This document shows positions 7,727 to 17,249 of a stretch of DNA of 64,000 nt, one piece after another (position 1 is the first letter of the stretch; each line of letters starts with the position of its first letter). The position numbers and the translations under genes are program-made. This stretch comes from Mucilaginibacter aquariorum. Lineage in GTDB: Bacteria; Bacteroidota; Bacteroidia; Sphingobacteriales; Sphingobacteriaceae. The notes beneath the pieces were generated by a model, which worked only from the letters and a program-made list of their open reading frames with translations, ran no database searches and had not been told where the DNA came from. The stretch lies in assembly GCF_024498135.1 (NCBI RefSeq), contig NZ_JANHOH010000006.1:167014-231013 (forward strand). Direction: 5' to 3'.

Positions 7727-10078
7727 TTAGTGTTTTGCAAATGAATAACTGATGCCCAAAGTATACACCCGTGGCGGGGCCGCGTTATAAGTATCGCCGT
7801 ACTGGTTGCTGGTTACCGTTGTGGCGTAAAGCTTATTGGTAACATTTAGTACGTTGAACCAAATACCAGCTCCTTTTAATACCCCACTTTTTACATCAAA
7901 ACCGGTACGTACGTTGAAAATATCGTAGCCTGCATAAGTTTTGGTATTGGCCGGATTAGTAAAGTACGAGTTGATGTGCTGCCATTCGCCCGCTATCCTG
8001 AACCCGTTAAGGTATGCCGGTTTGTAAGTAAGCTCGGAGTTGGCTATCCAGCTTGGTGCATTGTTCATGCGGTTACCATTGTAAACGGTAACGGTGCTTA
8101 CCCCAGTGCTAAAGTTGGTAGCTACCTCGCTATAATCAACATAGGTATGTTTTGCGTTGGTGCCGCTAAACCTAAAGCTTAGTTCGCTCACCGGCGCATA
8201 AGCAACCGAATACTCTATGCCCCGGTGACGAGTAGCACCAGCGTTTTGGTTTTGGGTAGTGTTATCGGGTAGTAATTGATTAATGATCTCGTTGCGGCCT
8301 TCCAGATCATAAAAGGTCACTTCTACATACATCTTTTTATTGAGAGCGGTGAACCAACCGCCGGCTTCATAATTATTAAAGGTGGCTTGCTTTAACGGGG
8401 TTAACTGGCGCGCGCTATATAAATCGCCTGTTTCGGGTGGCTGGAAGCCTACGCTGTAATTGGCGTACAAACCTTTGTTATTACCAAAATTGTAGGTTAG
8501 CCCTAATTTGGGGGCAACAATGTTAAAATCGTTTGTTTCCTGTTGTTTGTATTTGGTATTGCCGGGGGCGATGCCGTTGGTGAAGTTATAATGGATGCGA
8601 TCGTACCGTAAACCCATTACAATGCGTAAAGCTTCGGCAGGTTTTATTTCATACTGGGCATAAGCGGCAGTGTTAAACAGCTTTATGCGGTAGTTATCAA
8701 TATAATTACCGGTGTTGGTATAGCCTGTATAAAAGTTGTTGGTTACATCCTTTTGGATATCCAGGAATTTAGCATAGTACGAGCTTGGGCTGTTATCGGC
8801 ATAAACACCAACAATTAACCGGGAATGCAAGAAATCCAGATCCTGCCTGTGCTGCGCCAGTAAACCAAGGCTGTGAAAGCTTTGATCGTTCTCCTGCCCG
8901 TTAGAGCTAAGGTAATTGCCGGCATTATCCCTTACATCGGAGATGTAATAACTTGGTAGCTGCGCGGTAGAATTGTTACGGTAAAACAAGGTAAGGAAAC
9001 TGCTGCTTTTATCGTTCCAGGCATGTTCCAGCTTGGTATTCGCTCTAAAGGCTTTTACCTTACGATAAGTAAAACGCTGGTTTGCGCCATAAGTGCGACT
9101 ATAAAATTTGGCGCTATCCAAACTTCCCGGTGTTTGGGTGTTCAGATAATTATAAGCTACGGACGTGGTTAATCGGGTAGCGGCGTCAAAATCGTAAGTG
9201 GTTTTAAAATTGCCCGAGTATTTGTCAAAGTCGGTATAATCCTGCCAGCCGTCGCGCTGCTTGGCTATATAACCGCCCACATATAAACCAAACTTGCCCG
9301 TGCTGAAGCCGCCATCGGCATCAACCCTGCGGTAGTGGTAATTATCGCCCTGTACAGATACATTGCCTGCATAACCGGCGGGAGGGCCTTGTGTAATAAA
9401 GTTAATGGCGCCGCCGATAGCATTACTGCCATAAAGCGAGGAGGCAGGTCCTTTTATCACCTCTATATCCCGCACACCACTCATATTGATCTCGTAAAGC
9501 GAGTTGTGATTAAATATCCCCGTAGGGCGAATCGGCAAACCATCTTCCAGATATAAATACAACGCATTGTAAGTAATGGGCTGACGGATGGCCATGGTAT
9601 GTTGTTCATTTCCCAGATCTACCATGTAAACGCCGGTTACCTTGTTCAGTAACTGGTAAAGGGCGGTGGCTTTGGTATCATGGATCTGGGTAGCGTTTAT
9701 TTTGCTGATAGCGATAGGGGCATCCTGCCGGGCCTGCCGTTCCCTGCTGGCAGATATTACTACCTGCTGCAGATCGATAGTTGAAGGCTCCAGCACTATC
9801 TCGATTGATGGCGTGCCTGTAAGCGGATAGATTTTATCATTAAAACCTATCATGATAAAACGCAGGGCTTTAATTCCCTCTGTTTGTAATGTGAATTTGC
9901 CCCTGACGTTGGTAGTAGTAAGGGTTTTGCCATTATCAGCATTGCTGATCAGCACACCCGGTATAGCTTCGTGGGTGCGGGCATCGGTAACGGTTCCGTG
10001 CATATTGCTTTGGCCAAAACATAAGGCAGGCGCAAAGCACAGCAGGATATATATATATAATAGTGTAAGTAGTTTCAT
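7727..10078 (-). CDS. TonB-dependent outer-membrane receptor, metal/siderophore type
   Basis: The 783-residue protein has a signal peptide, an N-terminal carboxypeptidase-regulatory-like domain (MHGTVTDARTHEAIPGVLI), a plug domain with VRDIEVIKGPASSLYGSNA near residues 200-225, and a long beta-barrel that ends in the expected aromatic-rich strand (PRVYTLGISYSFAKH). It has no SusD partner, unlike glycan receptors, and instead is followed at two bases by a PepSY protein and then a metal-binding lipoprotein. It probably imports a metal chelate across the outer membrane using TonB energy. Substrate is inferred from context only. Confidence 0.9.
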   Translation of the reverse strand: MKLLTLLYIYILLCFAPALCFGQSNMHGTVTDARTHEAIPGVLISNADNGKTLTTTNVRGKFTLQTEGIKALRFIMIGFNDKIYPLTGTPSIEIVLEPSTIDLQQVVISASRERQARQDAPIAISKINATQIHDTKATALYQLLNKVTGVYMVDLGNEQHTMAIRQPITYNALYLYLEDGLPIRPTGIFNHNSLYEINMSGVRDIEVIKGPASSLYGSNAIGGAINFITQGPPAGYAGNVSVQGDNYHYRRVDADGGFSTGKFGLYVGGYIAKQRDGWQDYTDFDKYSGNFKTTYDFDAATRLTTSVAYNYLNTQTPGSLDSAKFYSRTYGANQRFTYRKVKAFRANTKLEHAWNDKSSSFLTLFYRNNSTAQLPSYYISDVRDNAGNYLSSNGQENDQSFHSLGLLAQHRQDLDFLHSRLIVGVYADNSPSSYYAKFLDIQKDVTNNFYTGYTNTGNYIDNYRIKLFNTAAYAQYEIKPAEALRIVMGLRYDRIHYNFTNGIAPGNTKYKQQETNDFNIVAPKLGLTYNFGNNKGLYANYSVGFQPPETGDLYSARQLTPLKQATFNNYEAGGWFTALNKKMYVEVTFYDLEGRNEIINQLLPDNTTQNQNAGATRHRGIEYSVAYAPVSELSFRFSGTNAKHTYVDYSEVATNFSTGVSTVTVYNGNRMNNAPSWIANSELTYKPAYLNGFRIAGEWQHINSYFTNPANTKTYAGYDIFNVRTGFDVKSGVLKGAGIWFNVLNVTNKLYATTVTSNQYGDTYNAAPPRVYTLGISYSFAKH

Positions 10079-10195
10079 AAAAACGTATAGGTTACCCCAA
10101 ACTATTGGGGCATAAATAAATTACAGCGCATGCAAAAGCATAGCAGATAAAGGCTTTAGGCCGTTATCAAAACTGTATGAATAAATAAGGCGTTT

Positions 10196-10576
10196 TTATG
10201 CGAGCCGTGGGGGCTGGAAGATGGTTGCCGCTTGTTGTGGCAGTTGGATACGGAAGTTGGGAACCTTGGTTACCGATAATAAAACCGAGTAAAACTTAAC
10301 CTTGGCAGGCTGATTGTAATTGGCCTCCTGGAACAGGTTTTTTTGTGCCTGCCTGTCCTCGGTGTTCTGCTTTTCTTCGGCTTGTTTTACTTTTTTCATG
10401 AAGTAACACTTGCCGTTGCAATGCAACTGGGGTTTATTACGGTTCTCACAAAGTTTCGTCGCGATGTAATTCCTGTTCAGCTCAAAGCCCGCGTATATAA
10501 AAAAGCGCGAAAAGTTGGCCGATACCAGGGATACAATTAAAAGATATGCGGTTAAACGTTGTAACATGCGGCGCAA
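10196..10576 (-). CDS. Small membrane-anchored Cys-motif protein of the metal operon
   Basis: The 126-residue protein has one N-terminal membrane segment (LTAYLLIVSLVSANFSRFF) and then a conserved-looking patch with LCENRN, LHCNGKCYFMKK and a lysine-rich helix. The cysteines in CENRN and CNGKC could bind a metal ion. The rest is low in features. It is the first gene of the minus-strand operon, 117 bases before the TonB receptor. I recognise the pattern as a recurring neighbour of such receptors in Bacteroidota but know no proven function. A role in copper or iron handling is an inference from position and cysteines. Confidence 0.7.
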   Translation of the reverse strand: MRRMLQRLTAYLLIVSLVSANFSRFFIYAGFELNRNYIATKLCENRNKPQLHCNGKCYFMKKVKQAEEKQNTEDRQAQKNLFQEANYNQPAKVKFYSVLLSVTKVPNFRIQLPQQAATIFQPPRLA

Positions 10577-10624
10577 AGGTAAGTGTTGCGCGTTATATAA
10601 AAAATGATTATACTCACTATACGC

Positions 10625-10651
10625 TAAAAAAAAACCGCCGGTTGGGCAGGG
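10625..10651 (-). terminator. Intrinsic terminator after the 119-aa gene
   Basis: Read on the minus strand, a short GC stem (CTGCC with GGCGG) is followed by a run of nine T. It lies 30-50 bases downstream of the stop of the 10681-11040 gene and upstream of the metal operon. Confidence 0.55.
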
Positions 10652-10680
10652 TTCTTTAAATCTTTATTGATATTGTTTGC

Positions 10681-11040
10681 TTATTTATCGCGCTTTACAA
10701 CAAAGTGTGAGCTGTTTCCGCCAAAATCAATATCCATAGCGCACGAATCGGCATACGCTTTACCTTTATGTGGGTAGTCGGTACCTGATACATTTACGCT
10801 GAATGAAAATTCATCACCTTTAATTTTACCATTGTCAATAGGAACTTCGCCCATTTGCGACACCGCGGTACCGGTAAGTTTTTCGCCATCAACTTTAAAG
10901 GTATAAGCTACATCAATAGCATTGCCGTCGGGGGTAGTGATAGCACCTTTCCATTTACCATTCAGGTCAGCAAATACAGCTGCCATACATATCATGAAGC
11001 AGCAGGATAACAGGGCCGTTGTAAAAATCTTTCTTTTCAT
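10681..11040 (-). CDS. Secreted small beta-rich protein, unknown function
   Basis: The 119-residue product has a signal peptide (LLSCCFMICMAAVFA) and a mature domain starting DLNGKWKGAITTPDG, followed by strands typical of a small lipocalin-like beta-barrel (FKVDGEKLTGTAVSQMG, FSFSVNVSG). Such short secreted proteins are common and uncharacterised in Sphingobacteriaceae. It is a single-gene unit with its own terminator. I can assign no function. Confidence 0.65.
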   Translation of the reverse strand: MKRKIFTTALLSCCFMICMAAVFADLNGKWKGAITTPDGNAIDVAYTFKVDGEKLTGTAVSQMGEVPIDNGKIKGDEFSFSVNVSGTDYPHKGKAYADSCAMDIDFGGNSSHFVVKRDK

Positions 11041-11153
11041 ATATGGGGTTAGTTTATAGTCCTAAATATAGGGTTTTTATTAAAACAAGCTATTATCAAA
11101 GTGTTAATTTTCATCATTATACCTATAAGAGGGTAACTGCATAACCCTGATAT

Positions 11154-11186
11154 AAAAATAGCGGGAGATGCACCACATCGTCCCGC
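11154..11186 (-). terminator. Intrinsic terminator after the 145-aa gene
   Basis: The arms GCGGGAGATG and CATCGTCCCGC form a hairpin; on the minus strand it is followed by a T-rich tail (TATTTTTATA). It lies just downstream of the stop of the 11215-11652 gene. Confidence 0.65.
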
Positions 11187-11214
11187 CATCCAAAAAAGCA
11201 ATACCAATAATTAA

Positions 11215-11652
11215 CTATTCAAACTTATCGGCTACTACTTGTATTTTTTTACCAACCGATTCTTCGGTTTCAAAGGTTAAAGTTACTTTACCGTCTTTAC
11301 CCTCAATTGTAAGGGTAGCGTGTTTTTCATCGCCGCTATTGCCGCTAACGGTGCTTTTAATAACAGATTTACCTTCTTTAAAAGGTATTTTCCAGTCGCA
11401 TGTTTTAGAGGTGATCTTACCGGTCATTTTATGATCATCATCACCCGGAACAATGGTTAAGTCGGTTGGAGTAATGGTAATAATAACATTCTCCTCTTTG
11501 CTTCTTTGTACAACGCCCTTGTCATCCACGTAATTTGTGGTTGATGAAGTAAGGGTTGCTGTTTTATCGCATTGCGCGAAAGCTGCGGTACTGCCTGCTA
11601 CAAAAAGGAGTAGGGTCAGTATAGTGGTTTTGAAGTTAAATTTTGTTTTCAT
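11215..11652 (-). CDS. Secreted hypothetical protein, 145 aa
   Basis: The start at 11652 gives a clean signal peptide (LTLLLFVAGSTAAFAQ); an in-frame upstream start at 11712 would prepend 20 residues not typical of secretion. The mature part is Thr- and Lys-rich, predicted beta, with phrases such as ENVIITITPTDLTIVPG and GKDGKVTLTFETEESVG. No family recognised. It has a terminator downstream and is divergent from the glycosidase/hydroxyproline locus, with 316 bases between them. Confidence 0.65.
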   Translation of the reverse strand: MKTKFNFKTTILTLLLFVAGSTAAFAQCDKTATLTSSTTNYVDDKGVVQRSKEENVIITITPTDLTIVPGDDDHKMTGKITSKTCDWKIPFKEGKSVIKSTVSGNSGDEKHATLTIEGKDGKVTLTFETEESVGKKIQVVADKFE

Positions 11653-11836
11653 CTTAGTAATTGTTTTAATTTCTATAAAGATATATGTTTTATATAGTAT
11701 TATGCAATACATAGTACTATTAATTATTGTATTATCTTGATAATGAGGCTGATAATTTTAGCTTAACAAAATTTGGATGCTTAATAGGTTATTAGTGGTG
11801 CTATACCATTTTGGCAAGATATAAGAAGCAATATAC

Positions 11837-11940
11837 GGTATATTACCATTATGCTAACTGATATGTAATAAATTAGGGTAATATATGGGTAATATCAGGT
11901 AAAAATCCATTAACAATCGGTTCAATTTCCTGTACTTTTG
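11837..11940 (+). promoter_or_regulatory. Promoter and possible operator of the glycosidase/hydroxyproline locus
   Basis: TACTTTTG at 11933-11940 fits the Bacteroidota -7 box TAnnTTTG and lies 28 bases before the GH127 start. No good -33 TTTG is visible. Upstream are two direct copies of GGGTAATAT (11876-11884 and 11887-11895), spaced one helical turn apart, and an inverted GGTATATTACC at 11837-11847. These are candidate regulator sites. The rest of 11653-11968 is AT-rich and holds nothing else I can name. Confidence 0.5.
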
Positions 11941-11968
11941 ATTAGCTTAAAATTTCAACCATCCATCC

Positions 11969-13975
11969 ATGAAAAAGCTTTGTTTAATAGTTTTCATTAG
12001 TTACAGTGTTTCTGCTTTTGCGCAAAAGCAGGACTATCCCATACAACCGGTTGCTTTTACCAATGTGAAATTAAGCGACCACTTCTGGACGTCCCGCATC
12101 GAAACTAACCGCACGGTAACCATTCCGGCATCATTTGAGCGTTGTGAAAGTACCGGCAGGGTAAAAAACTTTCAGATGGCGGCCGAGCGGAAGGGCAAGT
12201 TTTGCACTACCTATCCGTTTGACGATACCGATATTTATAAAACTATAGAAGGGGCATCTTATTCGCTTGCCCTGCACCCCGATAAAAAGCTGGATCATTA
12301 CGTAGATTCAATGATCACCATAATAGGCCGCGCACAGGAACCTGATGGCTACCTGTACACCGCCCGCACTATTGACCCACTGCATGTTGGCCCCTGGCTG
12401 GGAACCGAGCGTTGGGTAAAAGAGCAGGAAAACAGCCACGAATTATATAATGCCGGGCATATGTACGAAGGTGCTGCAGCCCATTTTATGGCAACCGGCA
12501 AACGCAATTTTCTGAACATCGCCCTTAAAAACGCCGATTTGCTGGTGCGCACGTTTGGGCCGGGCAAAAGGCATGTGGCGCCCGGCCACCAGGTGGTAGA
12601 GATGGGTTTGGTGAAACTGTACCGCATTACCGGCAAAAAAGAATACCTGGACCTGGCTAAGTTCTTTATAGATGAACGCGGCCATAAAGAATATAACAAA
12701 AAGAGCAAAAGCGTTTACGAGAACGGCGTTTACTGGCAGGATGATAAGCCTGTAATTGAACAGGACGAAGCCGAAGGACATGCCGTACGTGCCATGTACC
12801 TGTATTCGGGTATGGCAGATGTTGCCGCCCTAACCGGCGATAAGGAATACCTGGCTGCCATTGATAAGATCTGGGATAACATGGTGGGTAAAAAAATGTA
12901 TGTGCAAGGCAGCATAGGTGCTGTTGGCGATGGCGAACGTTTTGGCGCTAACTACGAGTTACCAAACGCTACCGCCTATAACGAAACCTGCGCGGCCATT
13001 GGCAATGTGTTTTGGAACGAACGCATGTTTTTACTGCACGGCGATGCAAAATACATTGATGTGCTGGAGAAAACCTTGTATAACGGTTTAATTTCGGGAG
13101 TTGGCTTAGATGGAAAATCGTTTTTCTATACCAACGCCATGCAGATCCACGACGGATTTAACCACCCGGATATTGAGCGTGAGCGTGCGGGCTGGTTCAC
13201 CTGTTCGTGCTGCCCTACCAATGTGGTTAGGCTGATGCCATCAATTCCCGGCTATATTTACGCGCAAAACGGCAACGATGTTTTTGTGAACCTGTTCATC
13301 AGCGGCACCGGAGATATTAAAGTAAACAATAAAGCTTTACAGATAACCCAACAGAATAATTACCCATGGGATGGCGCGCTGGCATTTACTATTAACCCGG
13401 CAAGCAGCATGGATCTGAACCTGAAGATCCGGATCCCGGGTTGGGCTCAGAACAAGGCTATCCCGTCAGATCTTTACGCTTATCAGCAGGCATCTACCCA
13501 AAAAGTAACTATAAAACTGAATGGCAAACCGGTTGATTACCAAATGCAGAACGGCTATGCGGTTATCAGCAAAAAATGGAAAAAAGGCGATAAAGTAGAA
13601 ATGAACCTGCCGATGGATGTGCATCGTGTTATTGCCAATGATAAATTGCCCGAAGATGGCGGTAAAGTTGCCCTGCAGCGCGGCCCTATCATGTATTGCG
13701 CCGAGTGGAAAGATAATGACGGCAAAGCTGCCAATATCATTGTTCCTAAAACCACAACATTTACATCCGAGTACAAAGCTGATCTGCTAAATGGCGTAAC
13801 CGTTTTAAAAGCTAATGTAAAAAGTGTTAATATTGATGTAGCAGCGCAAACCGTAAGCACCGAAAACAAAACCATGACCGCCATTCCTTATTACAGCTGG
13901 GCAAACAGGGGCAAGGGAGAAATGACAGTATGGTTCTCTGAAAAGGTTACGGATGTTGAGTTGATATCCAAATAA
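11969..13975 (+). CDS. GH127 beta-L-arabinofuranosidase (DUF1680), secreted
   Basis: The 668-residue protein has a signal peptide (LIVFISYSVSAFAQ) and a full-length GH127 fold: an (alpha/alpha)6 barrel followed by beta-sandwich domains. The zinc-site and catalytic residues of the family are present: E339 and C341 in NETCAAIGNVFW, and C414-C415 in TCSCCPTN. They align with E338, C340, C417 and C418 of Bifidobacterium longum HypBA1, in which a Cys is the nucleophile. HypBA1 releases L-arabinose from beta-1,2-linked arabinofuranosides of hydroxyproline-rich glycoproteins. It starts the plus-strand run, 11 bases before the GH27 gene. Some GH127 members have other substrates (for example in pectin RG-II), so activity is probable, not proven. 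Confidence 0.88.
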   Translation: MKKLCLIVFISYSVSAFAQKQDYPIQPVAFTNVKLSDHFWTSRIETNRTVTIPASFERCESTGRVKNFQMAAERKGKFCTTYPFDDTDIYKTIEGASYSLALHPDKKLDHYVDSMITIIGRAQEPDGYLYTARTIDPLHVGPWLGTERWVKEQENSHELYNAGHMYEGAAAHFMATGKRNFLNIALKNADLLVRTFGPGKRHVAPGHQVVEMGLVKLYRITGKKEYLDLAKFFIDERGHKEYNKKSKSVYENGVYWQDDKPVIEQDEAEGHAVRAMYLYSGMADVAALTGDKEYLAAIDKIWDNMVGKKMYVQGSIGAVGDGERFGANYELPNATAYNETCAAIGNVFWNERMFLLHGDAKYIDVLEKTLYNGLISGVGLDGKSFFYTNAMQIHDGFNHPDIERERAGWFTCSCCPTNVVRLMPSIPGYIYAQNGNDVFVNLFISGTGDIKVNNKALQITQQNNYPWDGALAFTINPASSMDLNLKIRIPGWAQNKAIPSDLYAYQQASTQKVTIKLNGKPVDYQMQNGYAVISKKWKKGDKVEMNLPMDVHRVIANDKLPEDGGKVALQRGPIMYCAEWKDNDGKAANIIVPKTTTFTSEYKADLLNGVTVLKANVKSVNIDVAAQTVSTENKTMTAIPYYSWANRGKGEMTVWFSEKVTDVELISK

Positions 13976-13986
13976 CCCTTATTAAC

Positions 13987-16206
13987 ATGAGAAAGACTTT
14001 TTTACTAACCTCCCTGGCCGCGGCCTTGTTTTGCAACGTTTCGGCACAGCAAATTTCTATCGATAAAGAATGGAAATTTGCCGTCGGCGATTCGACTCAG
14101 TGGGCATCGCCAACCTATAACGATACAAACTGGAAACCTGTTAGCCTGGCTCATAGCTGGGAATCGCAAGGGTATAAAGATGTTAATGGCTTTGGCTGGT
14201 ACAGGTTGCAATTGGTTATTCCATCTTCATTAAAAGAAAAATCTTACCTAAAAGATAGCTTACGAATTACCCTTAACGATGTTGATGATAATGACGAAGT
14301 TTACCTAAACGGCCAGCTGGTAGCCAAATACGGCGGCAATAGCGGCGACATAAAAACAGGGCATTACGGCCCGCGCAGCTATACAATAGCCGCTAATAAC
14401 CCCGCTATTTTATGGGATAAACAAAATGTACTGGCTATACGCATATTTGATACCGGCGGCGATGGCGGCTTGTATGGCGATAAATTTACTATGGCCATGG
14501 CCGATGTAATGGATCCGGTTAGTATTAACACCGATGCCGATTTTGTTGATGGCGCTAACAACAGTTTAAGCAAATCTATTAAGCTGATTACAACCAGCAA
14601 TTATATTTACAAAGGCAAATTAAGCTTTAAAGTAACCGATCCCGAAACAAACGCCGTAATTTATAACAAAACAAACGATGCCTCTTTTACGGCAGGCAAA
14701 CCTTTTACCTATAACTTTAGCATTGCCCGCCTGCAGCAAAAATCGTATACGGTTAGCTATACTTTTACCGAAGAAAAGTCGGGCAAAAGCATCACCAAAA
14801 CCGATGGCACGCCCTATGTGCTTACACCAGCCCCGGCCCTTACACCAAAGGTTAACGGGCCCGATGTTTATGGTGCAAGGCCAGGTAATCCGTTTTTATA
14901 CCTGATACCGGCCAGCGGGCAAAAACCGCTGATTTATGCTGCTCAAGGCCTGCCAAATGGCTTAAAGCTTGATGCTAAAACCGGTATTATAAGTGGTGTG
15001 GTTAGCCAAAAAGGCAATTACCCGGTAACCCTTACGGTGAAAAATAGCCTGGGTACCAATTCAAAAAATTTCACCATAAAAATTGGCGACCTGATTGGCC
15101 TTACGCCCGCCCTGGGCTGGAATAGTTGGAATGCTTTCGGTTTATCTGTTACCGATGAAAAGGTACGCATAGCCGCCCAAACCATGATTGATAAGCTAAG
15201 CGCACATGGCTGGAACTATATAAATATTGATGATGGATGGGAGGCCGAAAAACGTTCGGCAAGCGGCGAGATAGTAACCAACCAAAAATTTCCGGATATG
15301 AAGGCTACTACAGATTATGTGCATAGCCTTGGTTTAAAAATGGGGATCTATTCATCGCCCGGCCCGCTTACCTGCGGTGGCTACTTAGGTAGCTGGCAGC
15401 ACGAAGATCAGGATGCAAAAACTTATGGCGATTGGGGTATTGATTATTTAAAATACGATTGGTGCTCTTATACCGAAGTTGCGCCAAAAAACCTTACCCT
15501 GGATGATATGAAGAAACCATACCAGGTAATGCGTGCATCGTTAAATAAAGTTCCGCGCGATATTATGTATAGCTTTTGCCAATACGGGATGGGTAAGGTA
15601 TGGAACTGGGGCGCCGAAGTTGGCGGTAACAGCTGGCGCACTACAGGTGATATTACCGACACCTGGAAAAGTATGACGGATATTGGTTTTAGCCAAATGG
15701 CTGCCGCGCCACACGCGGAGCCCGGGCACTTTAATGATCCGGATATGCTTATTGTTGGTAAGGTTGGCTGGGGCGATAGTCAGCATAATACCCGCTTAAC
15801 CCCCGACGAGCAGTACACGCATATTAGCTTATGGAGCCTGCTTTCATCACCTTTATTAATAGGCTGCGATATGGGCAAGTTGGATAAGTTTACGCTTGGC
15901 CTGCTCACTAATGATGAGGTGCTGGCCATTAACCAGGATGCCTTAGGCAAGGAAGCAACACAGGCTGTAAAAAACGATAACTACCAGATTTGGATAAAGG
16001 ATATGGCAGACGGGGGTAAAGCCGTGGGGATCTTCAATACATCAGATAAGTATCAGGCCATCACCCTAAACCGCGACGAAAACGGCTTAAAAGGATTAAC
16101 CAAAATGCGCGATGCATGGAGGCAAAAAGGTATAATAGCAGGAGCAGGTAATTACACGGTTAATGTAGCCCCGCATGGTGTAATGCTGGTAAGACTTAAC
16201 AAGTAA
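13987..16206 (+). CDS. GH27 alpha-galactosidase (or beta-L-arabinopyranosidase), secreted
   Basis: The 739-residue protein has a signal peptide (AAALFCNVSAQ), an N-terminal galactose-binding-like beta-sandwich (about residues 20-180), a beta-rich linker, a putative Ig-like domain of the He_PIG type (about 295-370, GLPNGLKLDAKTGIISG) and a GH27 barrel from LTPALGWNSWNAFG to the end. The expected nucleophile is D491 in YLKYDWC and the acid/base D555 in WRTTGDI; NDPDML follows. GH27 enzymes remove terminal alpha-D-galactose; some remove beta-L-arabinopyranose. The gene lies 11 bases after GH127 and 30 bases before a hydroxyproline-catabolism gene, so it is surely part of the same transcription unit. 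Confidence 0.88.
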   Translation: MRKTFLLTSLAAALFCNVSAQQISIDKEWKFAVGDSTQWASPTYNDTNWKPVSLAHSWESQGYKDVNGFGWYRLQLVIPSSLKEKSYLKDSLRITLNDVDDNDEVYLNGQLVAKYGGNSGDIKTGHYGPRSYTIAANNPAILWDKQNVLAIRIFDTGGDGGLYGDKFTMAMADVMDPVSINTDADFVDGANNSLSKSIKLITTSNYIYKGKLSFKVTDPETNAVIYNKTNDASFTAGKPFTYNFSIARLQQKSYTVSYTFTEEKSGKSITKTDGTPYVLTPAPALTPKVNGPDVYGARPGNPFLYLIPASGQKPLIYAAQGLPNGLKLDAKTGIISGVVSQKGNYPVTLTVKNSLGTNSKNFTIKIGDLIGLTPALGWNSWNAFGLSVTDEKVRIAAQTMIDKLSAHGWNYINIDDGWEAEKRSASGEIVTNQKFPDMKATTDYVHSLGLKMGIYSSPGPLTCGGYLGSWQHEDQDAKTYGDWGIDYLKYDWCSYTEVAPKNLTLDDMKKPYQVMRASLNKVPRDIMYSFCQYGMGKVWNWGAEVGGNSWRTTGDITDTWKSMTDIGFSQMAAAPHAEPGHFNDPDMLIVGKVGWGDSQHNTRLTPDEQYTHISLWSLLSSPLLIGCDMGKLDKFTLGLLTNDEVLAINQDALGKEATQAVKNDNYQIWIKDMADGGKAVGIFNTSDKYQAITLNRDENGLKGLTKMRDAWRQKGIIAGAGNYTVNVAPHGVMLVRLNK

Positions 16207-16236
16207 AATAAAATTGAGAACACAAAAAAGAATAAT

Positions 16237-17184
16237 ATGAGCATAGTATGGAAAGGGGTATTCCCTGCGGTAACCACAAAGTTTACCGAAAACGATGAAT
16301 TTGATTTTGATGCCTTTGATAAAAACATTGAGGCACAAATAGAAGCCGGTGCAAGCGGTATAATTATTGGCGGATCCTTAGGTGAAGCAAGCGTTTTAAC
16401 TGACGACGAAAAGATTGAGTTGCTTAAACACACCGTAAATGTAGTTGCAAAACGTGCTTACGTGGTGCTGAACATCGCGGAGCAAACTACAAAAGCAGCC
16501 TTGCTTTGTGCCGCCAATGCCGAAAAATATGGTGCCGACGGATTAATGATGTTGCCGCCTTTGCGTTACAAGGCAGATGTGGAGGAAACTGTTAAATATT
16601 TTACAGATGTAGCCAAAAGCACTAAGCTGCCCATCATGATCTACAACAACCCTTACGATTATAAAATTGAGGTTACACTGGATATGTTTGAGCAATTATC
16701 TGCCTACAAGAATATCCAGGCGGTTAAAGAATCAACCCGCGATGTAAGTAATGTGACCCGTATGATAAACCGTTTTGGCGATAGGTTTGCTATACTTTGC
16801 GGAGTAGACACGCTGGCGTTGGAAAGCTTGTTTATGGGTGCTGATGGCTGGGTAGCCGGTTTGGTTGATGCCTTCCCGAGGGAAACGGTTTCAATATATC
16901 GTTTGGCTAAAGAAGGCCGTATGCAAGAGGCACTTAAAATATACCGTTGGTTTTTACCGGTGCTGGAATTAGATATCCACCCAAAACTGGTACAATACAT
17001 AAAACTGGCGGAATCTGTTACCGGGTTAGGAACAGAAACCGTACGCTTGCCGCGTTTAAAAATTACAGGTGAAGAGCGCGATACGGTTTTGGGTATTATA
17101 AACCACGCCGTTAAAAACCGCCCGGAACTGCCTGCGGGTAGCTGGGGCGTAGAGGCTGAAGTGGATGTAACCGGCGTTAGCTAA
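16237..17184 (+). CDS. DapA-family deaminase: 1-pyrroline-4-hydroxy-2-carboxylate deaminase
   Basis: The 315-residue protein is a DapA/N-acetylneuraminate-lyase-type barrel. The Schiff-base lysine is K164 in IQAVKESTRD and the conserved tyrosine is Y136 in MIYNNPYDYK; GGSLGEASVL near residue 48 is the substrate-carboxylate loop. In isolation it could be any aldolase or dehydratase of the family. Its place before an aldehyde dehydrogenase, a hydroxyproline epimerase and a D-amino-acid oxidase makes it the deaminase that turns pyrroline-4-hydroxy-2-carboxylate into 2-oxoglutarate semialdehyde. It has no signal peptide and is cytoplasmic. It follows GH27 by 30 bases. Confidence 0.85.
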   Translation: MSIVWKGVFPAVTTKFTENDEFDFDAFDKNIEAQIEAGASGIIIGGSLGEASVLTDDEKIELLKHTVNVVAKRAYVVLNIAEQTTKAALLCAANAEKYGADGLMMLPPLRYKADVEETVKYFTDVAKSTKLPIMIYNNPYDYKIEVTLDMFEQLSAYKNIQAVKESTRDVSNVTRMINRFGDRFAILCGVDTLALESLFMGADGWVAGLVDAFPRETVSIYRLAKEGRMQEALKIYRWFLPVLELDIHPKLVQYIKLAESVTGLGTETVRLPRLKITGEERDTVLGIINHAVKNRPELPAGSWGVEAEVDVTGVS

Positions 17185-17249
17185 GAAGAATTGTCAGTCT
17201 GATTTTTAAAGTCAGCGACCTATAAATGTGAAATGACATTATCTTTATG

